A DNA stretch of 64,000 nucleotides. Origin: Talinum fruticosum (Eukaryota > Streptophyta > Magnoliopsida > Caryophyllales > Talinaceae). The notes below the pieces were generated by a model that was not told the origin of the DNA, ran no database searches, and saw nothing but the letters and a program-made list of their open reading frames with translations. The DNA is taken from positions 10,232,501 to 10,296,500 of the forward strand of contig JAITYX010000009.1 in assembly GCA_021018815.1 (NCBI GenBank), written 5' to 3'. Shown here in pieces: positions 46,601 to 58,870 of the stretch. A program made the translations under genes and the position numbers. Positions within the stretch are counted from its first letter, which is position 1; every line of letters begins with the position of its first letter.

Positions 46601-49600
46601 GCTAATCCTTAAGTTTTTAACTCATGTCGACCCACTCGTAAATAAATTCTTGAGTGAAACACTTATACCGGGTTTCTAACCCACTCGGATACAACTCGGA
46701 CAGTCATTATGCCTAAATAATTTCACATGCATAACTTATTCTTAGCTCTTACTCATTGCAAAAGTTGAAATGGAATTACTAGACTCGAAGTCGATTGTTA
46801 ATTGAAATTAATTATTTGGCAAAATGATGCATTGTGTCAAAGTTTTAATTCTTCATTCACTTAAAGATAGACACAAAATGGAATTAGAATATATTGAATA
46901 TTAAGAAAATTCCATTTATTCTAGTTAAGGACAATTAAGTACTTAATTATTTGAATTAAATTTTTACCCTTGACTAATCTTGGACTAAAGTATTTTTATA
47001 TTTTGAGTACCACCATAATTTTTTTCACACAAAGATTAAAGTGATTTAATCTCAATTTAAAAAGATTAAAGTGATTTCATCTCAATTTGAAAAGCAAAAG
47101 CAACCGGTTTCTAACCATTAAACGTTAGCAGACATATAGGGTTGTTTGTTTCCATTTCCAGGACGGCTCGGACACCCATTTCCGTGGCGGCTCATGCGGC
47201 TCATGTTAGGGTTGTTTGTTTCCATTTCCAGGTGAACTCCAACTTTAAGTCTAGTGGTTGTTTCCACCCCGCATTTCATTCACAATTAGTGGGTTGGACC
47301 ACCTTTTAAGCCAAGGACTCGATGCACAACGTTCATCTTTACATCCGTTATCTCCGTGCCGATTATAAATAGAAGTCACTCTGTAGGACTTAGAACATCA
47401 CTCGTAATCTTAGTTTCTCAATTTTTCTAACTTTCAACTCTGTACTTACCTAGTCGTAAGGAGTAACTCGGTTAGGAAGTACTAGGGCGGATAAGGGGAA
47501 CTTCGTGCTAAGGAAAATTTGTATTGAATTGTCTAAGAGAGCAATTCTATAAGAGCCGTACTTGTATTTTGTGGTTTCAAAATAGTGGATAAGACTTGGT
47601 GTCCGGATTGACACCTGTCCGTGGTTTTCTACCCCATGATGGCTTTTGAATTCATTCTACAATCGAATCCCTTTTCTTAGTTCCGACTCGACTGAAAATC
47701 TTTCAATTCCTCAACATTTCCTTCTCACCCTATTCGCCCCTCCCCCGGTCTAGGGTGACTCAAACTCTAGAGAGCAAACCTTCTAGCCTTCTCGGAGGAT
47801 CTAACAATCCAACGTTTAAAGATTATATGACTCTTAATTATGAAGAGTTCGATAAAGGAAGATCTTTCACCGGACCAACCAGGTTCAAGGGATCGAACTT
47901 TGCACACTAAAAGAAGATGATGGAGTGCTTCATCCAAGACTATGATGAAGAAGTCCGGGATATCATTTGCAATGGCAATTACATTCCCACCAAGATGGAT
48001 GGCACTCGTACAAGTAGCCAAAGTGAAGTCAAAATTCATTACGGAAGAAAATGAGAGGCACATAAAGAACTTCAAAGCAATGAACATTCTCACGTGTGCC
48101 ATTGAATTTATCTACCTCCGATACTACCGAGAATGGCACACGGTGACTACCTATGAAGGTACCAGTCAAGTGAGGCAAGCAAAGATAAGTCGAGTATCTC
48201 CACAAGAACGAAATGTTCAAGATGGAGGATGATGAGAATATTACTCACCGCTTCATTGAGATTGTCAACAATCTCAAGTCCCTTGGAAGGAAGATTTCTC
48301 ATGAAGAAATTGTTAGCAAGATTCTAAGAATTCTTCCAAAGATGAGATAGGGTCCCAAGGTGACTCCAATTTGCGCAACTTAAGCAAGATGAGCTCATTG
48401 GGAAACTCCTTACCCATGAGTTACATTTAGATGAGGAGGAATCTCGAGGCAAGTACCAAAAGAAATATAGCCCTCAAAGTCTCGGATGAAACTACCGAGC
48501 TCCTCCGATTCCGAAGAAGACCCCATAGCACTTTTGGCCCGAGGATTCAAAAAGATGATGAAGTACAAAAAGTTCAAGAAAGATAGAAAAGGTAAACACT
48601 CATCTCCTTCAAATTTATCTTTAACTAAGAATTCCGATTGGTTGTTTTGAGTGTGATAGCAAAGAGCACATAGTCAAAGACTATCCAAAGAGGAGAAATG
48701 GCGTAAAGAAGAAAGAAGAAAGAAGAAAGAAGAAAAAAGTTATGGTTGTCATATGGAGCGATAATGAATCGGAAGAAGATGAAGACGCAAACGATGAGTC
48801 AAAGTGTCTTATGGCTAGTCCGAATCCGAGACAAAAATAAAGGTACACAAGAAATTCAAGAGGTAATCAACTACTTTCTCAATTTCTCCAAGCATGATCT
48901 AGCTAGATATATTTTTACTTTGGAGCAAAAGTCTAATTCTAATTCTTTTGAATTTAAAGAGAAATTAGAGTCTCTCGGTGCTCGAATAATTCTTTGAAAA
49001 ATAATTATTTGAAAAAGATTTAGAATAACCGAGACAACATCCGAAGGTACTTGAAACTAGTACTCAAGACAATGAGATTGAATCCGAGTGCCTCAAAGAA
49101 TGAGCAATTGAACAATTGAAACAAAAGCTCACTCGGGTCACGGTTTTGAAATTTACTCAAGGTTAGAAGAACCTCGACTTATTACTTGGTTTTCGAGTGT
49201 GTCTCTTCTCAAAAAGGACTTAGTTTTCAATGCTCGAACGGGAAGATAATTCCTACAAAAGTCTTTTCAAAATTGATTTCGAACGATTAAGTTAAGGAAT
49301 GTTGAGCAAGGTCCTATTCATTCAAAGAGGAAAGGGACTGAGCCTAGACTAGCTTTTAAGAAAAATATTCTAAACCAATTTGCAAAAAGAGAGGATTTCA
49401 AAAGAAAGAGACACGAGACTTAGTTTTCAAAGAAGAATACTCGGAATTAGACCATACCCAAAGAGAGTAGTGGAGAGAAAGAATACAACTCTTTGAAGAA
49501 ATAGGAAGGACTATGGTTTTTGCATTCAAGAACAAAGCTGGATCGGGGAGGTTTGGTAGTCGAAACAAAATTAGACTGGTTGCTCGGGGATATAATCAAG

Positions 49601-52600
49601 AAGGAATTGATTGTGGGAAAACCTTAGGGATATAATCAAGACGGAATTGATTGTGGGGAAACCTTTGCACTGATGCTAGGATTGGGGCAATCAAAATTCT
49701 CTTAATTTTTGCATCCAAGCATGAACATTAAATTATATCAAACGGATGTTGAGTGTGTTTTTCTTAATGGTTATATTCAAGAAGAAGTTTATGTTAACCA
49801 ACCCCTGGATTTGAAAACTCTCAATTTCAAATTTTTCAAACTCCAAAAGGCTTTTGTATTGATTAACACAAGCTTCAAGTCACTTCTTGGTTGAAAATGA
49901 TTTCAAAAGAGGTCTTATTGACAAAACTCTTATTGACAAAACTCTTTTCACAAAATCCAAGGGACTGGTTTTCTCATTATTCGGATTTTATGTTGATGAT
50001 ACAATTTTTGGAGCTACTAATAAAATTCTATGTCCCGAAAGAGACAGGAGTTTCAAATGAGTATGATGAGAGAACTTAACTTCTTTCTTGAATGGGAAAT
50101 CAAACAAGAATAGGATGACATTTTGTTCATCGATCCAAATACACAAAGGAGTTACTTAAAAAGTACAAGCTACAAGATGTCAAACATGCGACTACTCACC
50201 TCATATGAGAAAGCGGGACTCGGATGAGAAAGGCAAGTTATAGATCGAAACTCTACATGAGTACGAATAGTTCTCTACTTTATCTTTCAAGCTAATCCAA
50301 CAGGAATCACCTCTCACTACGGTAAAGAGAATATTCAGTTATCTTACGAGAACTCGGACACTTAGTCTCGGGTATTCAAAAGACTCAGTGACCCTCGGTG
50401 GATACTCATGGACACAAGGTTGATAGAAAGAGTACCCGAGGGGCACGAGCATGTCAATTTCTAGGTCAATCACCCTTGGCACTTAAAGAAGCAACACTCG
50501 GCGGCTAAGGCAGAGTACATAGAAAGAGAACATAGTACAAGCAAAGTTGTGCTCAAATTTTATGGATCGGGCAACATCCGAAGGATCTAGGACTCTCGGC
50601 CATTCCTATGAAGTGTGATAATCAAAGTGCCATCAACATTACAAAGAATCCAGTCCAACATTCAAAAACAAAGCACATTAAGGTCAAATATCATTTTCTA
50701 AGAGACGTCCGAAAAATGTGATATTGAACTTGAATTTATTCCTACTAAATTTCAATTAGCTAATATCTTCACAAAACCTCCGAGTGAACATAGTATTTTG
50801 AATGCATGATTGATTGAGTGATTCCATGAGAATTTATGTGTTTTATTGATTATTACTTATTCTAAGAGAATAACTAGTGGCTCGGTTCCATGAGGCAACC
50901 GAGCTAGAGTTATTATTATTATTTTTTTCGAGTGTGTTCTAAGCACTCGGACCGAGTCGATTATGAGAAAAATGGACATTAAAATTCCGAGATCTTCTCT
51001 AATTCAATGGAGAATCTTGAAAATATTTTTGGAAATCTCTTTTTCTCTCTCGGCAACGGCCGTTGGAAGGTACCAGGTTACTAGTTTCAAAAAGTATCAA
51101 AAAGTAACCGTTAGAGGATGTTGGAACGCCAAATGCTCATTACTCCGCAAATTGAGTCGGTTGAGGTTTTGTTCTATGAGAGCCTTTTACCTATAAATAG
51201 CCTTTAATCATCCTCATTCTTTCACTTTGCTATTTTCGCTTTCTCACTTTCATCTCTCTATCTCATTCTTCATTCTCACTCGTTCAATTCTTCTCTCTTT
51301 GTCAAATTTTTCTACTTCTCTCAACATTCCCAAGAGAGGAACATGCCCAAGAGAGGAAGTGTCGTTGAAGGAGGGTTTGCCACTAAGAAGGCAAGAACCC
51401 GAGTATCTCAACCTCAAGACTCCTCAAAAGGCAAAGCTCTTTCATTCGAGGAATCAAAACACTCTAACGTAGCCCCGCACTACTTTCCGGAAGAAAAATT
51501 CGTCCTTCCTACAAAAACTCGTGGATCAAACCACTCATTAAAACCCTGTGTTTCGTGATTACATCTATCCCGAGCTTGTCTTGGAATTCAATCGGGACAT
51601 TTCCTCAAAGGATAATGTTATCTACTCTTTAGTTCAAGGAAAGAACATCACTATCAATTTTCCTTTCCTTCACAAAGTTTGACGTTTAGTGTTTGTTTCG
51701 AACTCGAACCCCATTCACTTCATCGAATAGCGGATGAATTCTTTAATGAGATGAATTCTTTGATGAGATGAATAACCCCATTCACTTCACTCGAAATAGC
51801 GGATGAATTCTTTGATGAGAACTGCGTTCTCATTTTACTCTTCTAAGGAGAACCCCAACACTACGGTTTTCAAGGTTCTTTTTTATATACTAGAGGGATA
51901 TGAGGTTGACCTCTTCCCTTTCATAATTGAACAAATCACTTTTGTTCCCCTAGCTCAAAAGAAACCCCCTCTAATTTTTGAAGCTCTCGTTTCCAAAATT
52001 TTTGCTCAATTTCAAGTGGAGCTTCCAAATGATCCCAACAAATTTTTGGAGCCATTGGCAAAGATGGCCAATCTAGGATAAGCTTTGCTCGGTGGATTCC
52101 CAGCTCCCTCCTCCTTCTCAAACACGAAGAGTACGGCTTTGAAGCTTAGCCGGCCCCTTCTACTTCTACTCACTTACTTCAAAAGGTGGCATCTCAATTC
52201 GCAGCTCTCGCCAAAGAGCTCCAATCAACTCTTGGTGCTTTCTTGGCTTTCATGCCTATCCCGACTTAGCTTCGAGCCTCATAAGCGGATTGATCGTAGT
52301 CAAGATCTGGTCACCGAGCTCAAGGACATTATCAAGATGCAAGCAAGATCACATCAGCCATCTCCAAGAGCTCGGATATCGATGACTCGGAATCAGCATC
52401 AAACTCAAACTCGTCCCGAGTCATCCTCCTCTTCTCACTCGAAGAAGAAGAATAAGTTGGTGCGAGGCTAAGAAGAAGACCAAGGAGAAAAGGAAGTTGA
52501 GGGTATCTCCTCGAAGCACACGAGTCAACTTCTCAAAAAGTTGGGGACTTTACTCAACCGGAACCTCACTGCTGCCAATTAGCATCCCCCAACTTCATCA

Positions 52601-55600
52601 CAACGCTACGAGCACCTCGTTCCTCCTCCATTCGCACTGCTCCACCCCCTCTTAGTTTACTCTCTTTTCTATTTATTTTTTTTGTCCACCATTCTGTTTC
52701 TCCTCTCTTTCCTACTTATGTTTTGATGAAATGCATAGGGGAGAGATAATTGGGAGAGATAGATAGTTATTTGGTTTAGGGGAGTTTATTTATTTTTGTA
52801 TTTTTCTGAACACAATATGTTTCTAAGCACAATTCAATAAGATCAAATGATTCTTTATATTATTCTTGCTCCGATAATTTGCTTATTTGCTCTAATGTTT
52901 AATTTTGCTCTAATACTATGTCAAATAGCTCTAATAACTAGTTAACTCGGACTATAGGTATTTGTATTTGAGCACTCGAAAACTTAACTATCCGAAATTT
53001 TAACTATTACTTCTAAATGTTGAATGTCTTTCATCAAAAAGGGAGAGATTAAAGACTCGGGTATAACTCTATCTCTCTTTATAGTTTTTAGTTCAAGTAA
53101 TTTACACATCTTAAGAAGCTCATCTTTAAGTTTTCAATTCCGTCTCACGAATGAAACACTTATCTCTAGGTTTTTACCCACTTAGATACAACTCACACAG
53201 TCATTATGCCTAAATAATTTCATATGCATAACTTATTCTAAGCTCGACTCATTGCAAAATTTGAAATGGAATTACTACGTTAATCCAAACTCTAAGTCAA
53301 ATTATTTATTTGGCAAAATGATGCATTGTGTCACTATAATTTTTAACTCTTCATTCACTTAAAAATAGACACAAAATCGAATTATAACATATTGAATATT
53401 AGACTCGGAAAATTTCATTTATTCAAGTTAAAGATAATTAAATACTTAATTATTTGAATTAAATTTTTATTCCTGACTAATCTTAGACCAAAGTATTTTT
53501 ATACTTTTGAGTACCCCCTTGATTTGTTTTTCCAGGAAGATTAAAGCGATTTCATCTCAATTTGAAAACCAAAAGCAATCGGCTTCTAACCGTTAAACAT
53601 TAACATGCATAAAAGCCCCATTTCTAGGACGGCTCAAACACCGAGTTAGAGTTGTTTGTTTTCGTTTTCGGCAAACTCCAATTTTGAATCTAATACTTGT
53701 TTCCACCCTGCATTTATGTCACAACTAGTTAGTTGGACCACCTTTTGAGCTAAGGACTAATGCACAACATTCATCTTTACAATGGTTCTCTTTCAAAGAG
53801 ACTCAAACTATCCGTTACAACGACTAGTGGAGATTCCCGGTCCAGGATTAGTCACAACGGCTATTTGCAGACATCGATTATAAATAGAAGTCACTCTACA
53901 AAGACTTAGAAGACTATTGGAACTAAACTCTAATCTTATTGTCTCATTCCTTTCTAGCTTTCAACTCGTACTTGAGTTTTCTCAAACTTCGAGTTGAAAA
54001 GAAGTATTGTAATCGATCAACCTCTTACATTCATTACTTCTCTATAATTTCCCTTGACTAAACTGTAAGGGGTAACTCGACTCACTTGTACCTTGTAAAG
54101 GGTAACTCTGTTAGAAAGTACTAGGGCAGAGAGATATATATTTGCCTATGAAAATTTGTATTGAATTGTCTAAGGGAGCGATTTTGTAAGAGTTAGTCCT
54201 AATATTTTGTGGATTCAAAATAGTAGATTAGACTTGATTTTTGGATTGTTTTCACGCAAGACGGTTTCAACGTATTTCGTGCTCCTTTACGAGTTCATTC
54301 TAGACTCGGAATCCCTTTTCTAAGTTCGACTTGGCTTAAAATCTTTCAATTCCGCAAAATTCCTTTCACCCTATTCCCCCTAGGGTGACTCGGACTCTCA
54401 AGAACAAACCTTCGAGAGATATAATAAAGCGCTAAAAAACCAATTACATATTGCACAATAAATGCTTGTGAAATCTTGCTTAATTCACTCTTTCAACCCT
54501 AATAGAGCTTGTCACAATCACATTTTATGCCAATATTTCTAGATCACTTTCGGTGTTTACTCCATCACATCTCAAATACTCATAAATAATGGCCCCATAT
54601 GCCAATGTGCGGTTAGCACACCTCAATACAAAATGAAATTTTCTAGGCTTTACTTGAATTTCGGATAAGATACGATAATGAGTAAGAATTGAATACAAGT
54701 CACAATATCTTCAAAAGGATCGATAGATCGGGATCAATACAATCCAAATTTCACGAAATGTGGTACATTAGAAATGTTGATCATTATGGATACTTGGAAA
54801 TGGCATACATCACCTCAACCATCTATCCGGAAATTATGGCCACTGAATTCTTGTTTTTGTTACTATTCTTCTTCCAAATTCCCATTTGAACAAAGATTTA
54901 TTCCACGGAAGTCGAGTAAAAGATACAACTCTCCAATCCCATTACAATTGCTCCTCAATTTAAATTACCACAACTGAAAATTCACTCACCTAACTATGAA
55001 AATTTAGCCCAGGACATCATTTCATTTTGCTCCTGAAAAGAATTTTAATCGGGTACATTCCCATTATGCAATGCAACATCACCATGAAATTGCCTTTATC
55101 TACAACCCATTATGCAGGGTTCTTATGCAAAAGTAGCATAATCATGGCAAGACCCACATGAATCCAAATGTGAAAACACACCTCATCCCCCTCCAGATAC
55201 ACACACACAAAAACACACAAACGCAGATCGGGAGAGAGAGAGAGAGTAGGTATCATTGAACAGGTATGTGGTTGCGTGGTTGCGTGGTTGCTGAGCATTA
55301 AATTTTCACTCATTCAGCAAGTATCATGGAACATGGAACAGGTATGTGGTTGTTGAGCATTAAATTTTCACTCATTCAGGTTAATTATGAAAATCTAGTA
55401 GTTACTCTTTGGTTTAAACACACCAGAAACTCATCATTTATGGAACTGCCTTAGTTTACAACCAATCATGAATGACAAAAATTGCTATCTTCAACATTCC
55501 AAAAAAATATACATATATAAAGGACTTTAAAAAGATCATATGAAGTACTATTGTCAATAGAAATTGCAGCTGAAATTATGAACCAAGACAGCTAAGCGAT

Positions 55601-56899
55601 CAACTTTTCATTTCCACAAATATCAATAAAACTAAGAATCTTTTACCTAGTTGTACAACACAGTTTCTTTTTTATACTAAGAAAGTTTTCCTACATCTTC
55701 AATACTTCATATTCCAAAATTAGGAGATCCAGGACCTTACTAAACTACAAAGATTTACCCAAATTTCTCTTGTTTTTTTCAGAAATGAAACAATAGGTCC
55801 AAACTAAGAGAATACTATTCAGGGGGCAGTAATTGCAATTTTCCTACACCTTTAATAATTCATATTCCAAAATCAGGAGATCCAAGACCTTATTAAACTA
55901 TCAAGATTTACCCAAATTTCTCTAGATTTTAAGAAACGAAACAATAGTTCCAAATTAAGACAATATGATGCAGGGGGCAGTAATTGCTACAAAAGTCCAA
56001 AGTTTGGCTTCTTAAGATCTCTACTAGGTTACTTGGCAACTCCAACAATAATCTCCCAAAGTTCTACCTAGCCAAAGTGATAGAGAACGGGAAGGGGAAA
56101 AGGGAGAAGAAGAGGGAATTTAGAGGGGAGAGAAGAATTAGAGAGGAAAAGAGGAAGATTTAGAAGATAAGAGAGAAGGAAACTAGCATCTCAGTGCTTG
56201 ATTTGTATTCATTGCATAATTGATGATCTCTACAAGACTCTAAGATTCCTAATTTATAGCAAAAGAGTTGGGGACTTAAGTCAAGTAAAACAAAATACTC
56301 AAAACTCCTTCCCCAAGTAACAAAAACAAAACTCCTTCTCCAAGTAACAAAAGTAAAGCTCCTTCCCCAAGCAACACATATAAACCACATAAATTACCTA
56401 ATTATTATTTCCTAACAAAAGCAAAACTCCTTCTCCAAGCAACACTTCTCAACCACATAAATTTCCTAATTATTATTTTTAAACCTTTTCATAAAATAAA
56501 CTTTTGTAAATCCATCACAAAGTGTCATATTTATATAAGGCGAAAATGATGGTAAGTTAGCAAGGATCTACGTAAATGAAGCCAACTACTTCAAGAATCT
56601 CAGTTCTTCCAAGAACTATATACCTAGTTTATCACATGATGCACTTTAGATAGCACAATGCATAATTCTCTACCTCGATACAATCATCCTTATTGTACAT
56701 TTGTACTTCTCCGAACTTCTAAGACATCTTTTAGAGGAAGGTCATGCCATGATGTTAATTACTTTCTACTAAAACCGCCCAGCTTTTGGGCAATACACAC
56801 TTATATATCGATAAATAGGAACACACATAGACATGGATCCATATATGTTCTATATCTATCTATCTATCTATCTATCCATCTATACGTTGATAGATAGAT

Positions 56900-56936
<37 letters not shown>

Positions 56937-58836
56937 AAGAATAACATATCAAAACATATTGGGGTGAGCATTATCCGACACTCACAATTTAACATTCTAA
57001 AGGCCTCAATTTAATTGCTCAGGTAAAGCCTCTCAAAAGCATCCTCGACCTCAATACATATGTTATATAAACCTAAAGACCGAAAAAGGGGAAAAATAGA
57101 CTTCCCAACATCAAAAGAAAAGTAGCACTATGAGATGGAGATGTGCAGGTGGCCTTAAAAATTGTAATTCAAATTTTCAGGGAAAACAGGACTAGAAAAT
57201 TTGAAATAGAGATGTTGTAATTCATTTCAAATATCCCACCAGGACATAATGATCATTGTCTTGCATAACCGGCATTAAAAAAAAAAATTCATCCTCGCAC
57301 CATCCTTTTCTACAGAAATGATTCTTCCCTTCAAAGAGCCAAAGACAATCTTGGCTCAACTTATTATCAAAATAGGGAAGAAAATTTAATAAAACAAAAA
57401 AAGGATGGCCAACTCCACCAAGAATTTATACTTAGGCCAAGTCTCAATCCATTAAGAGGAATAATAACCTTCAATCCAAAGGAAATAAATTCTCATCTGC
57501 TCATCCAAAACCATAAAGAATCAATCACATGTAAGAAAAGAATGAATACCAATATACAAAGTCTGCCTAATATGCTCCCTCAACTCTCTAATGCCAAAAT
57601 CCTGATGTCTATGAGTCAAGAACAGCATGCTACTCCAAATTTTATCATCACTTATAGAGCTTGTCCCTATCACATCTTACTCCAATATTTGTGCATCACT
57701 TACAAAGATTTTCCCCCATCACATCTCAAATACTCATAACTAATGGCCCCATATGTCAATGTGACACTTTCAACACCTGAATGCAAAATGAGAATTTCGA
57801 GGCTTCCCTTTAGGTAAGCTAAAGAGTAGACTAGAAACTCAATTCAATCAAATCGCAAAATCCACAAGAGGATCAAAAGAGCAGGATCAATACAATCCTA
57901 CTTTCACAAACTGTGTTATTATTGCTCTTTAACATGCCAAATGCCCATCTGAACTCCAAAGATTCATTCCAGAGAAGTTAGGCAAAGAAGCAGCTCTCTA
58001 ATCCCATTTCAACAGCTCTGCTCCTCAATTTGAATTACCACTGCAAATTCAATGCTCAACTTAACACAAACAACAACATCATTAATCATTATGCTACTGA
58101 AAAGCATTTTAATCAGGTACCCATTAGTGATACATCACCGTGGAATTGCCTTCATCTACAGCTCATTATGCAGGACAAGGTTGCTATGCAGAAATAACAA
58201 AACAATGGTGAATCCCACATGAATCTAGATGTGGAAACAACCCCCTGCCGCAACCCCAAGCCACAAACAGAGATCAAGAAAGACAGTGGGCATTATGTCT
58301 TCAAAGAAATTGCAGGAAATTAAGTATTGGAAACAGCCAAGCATTAAATTTTCATCATCAGGGTGATGATTAAAAATCTAGTAGTTACACTCTCAGGTTA
58401 AATATCCTAAAAACCCATCATTAAGGAACTGTCTTCGTCTACAACAAATCATGAAAGACAAAGATTGCCCATCTTCAAAATTCAAACAAAAATAAATAAA
58501 TAAAGGACTAAGAAAAAAGAAGATACGAGTTTCTAGTGTCAACAGCAACTGCAGCCAACATTAAGAACCAAAGACAGCCACGCCTTCAAATTTTCACGCA
58601 AATATCACTATTAGTCTCTTAAAGAAACCTTACTCTGCTGAACCCTCTAATTAGGGTAATACACATGACCAAAGTACAATGTGTATTCACAAATGCCCTT
58701 TCCCAGAACAAGCTCTGTCATCATAGCAACACAAACCACAAAAAATCAACATGATTCTAATTTTGTAGCATAAATGGATGTGGGATTCTCCTCATCAAAC
58801 AAAATTCCACATTGAAAACCAGCCGCAAACACTAAC

Positions 58837-58870
<34 letters not shown>

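Larger units (their letters stand above)
46533..54415 (+). mobile_element. Copia element III, SIRE-like, deletion derivative in intron 1 of the host gene
   Basis: A 7.9-kb element antisense to the host gene. The LTRs are 46533-47783 and 53050-54415, flanked by GAGAT (46528-46532 and 54416-54420), a 5-bp target duplication. The primer binding site is deleted: the 5' LTR end joins gag sequence directly. Protease and nearly all of integrase are also deleted (join near 49465). Gag, RT and RNase H pieces and the extra 3' ORF with its TATA box remain, all broken. The LTRs differ from each other in length and sequence, so the insertion is old. Confidence 0.85.
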
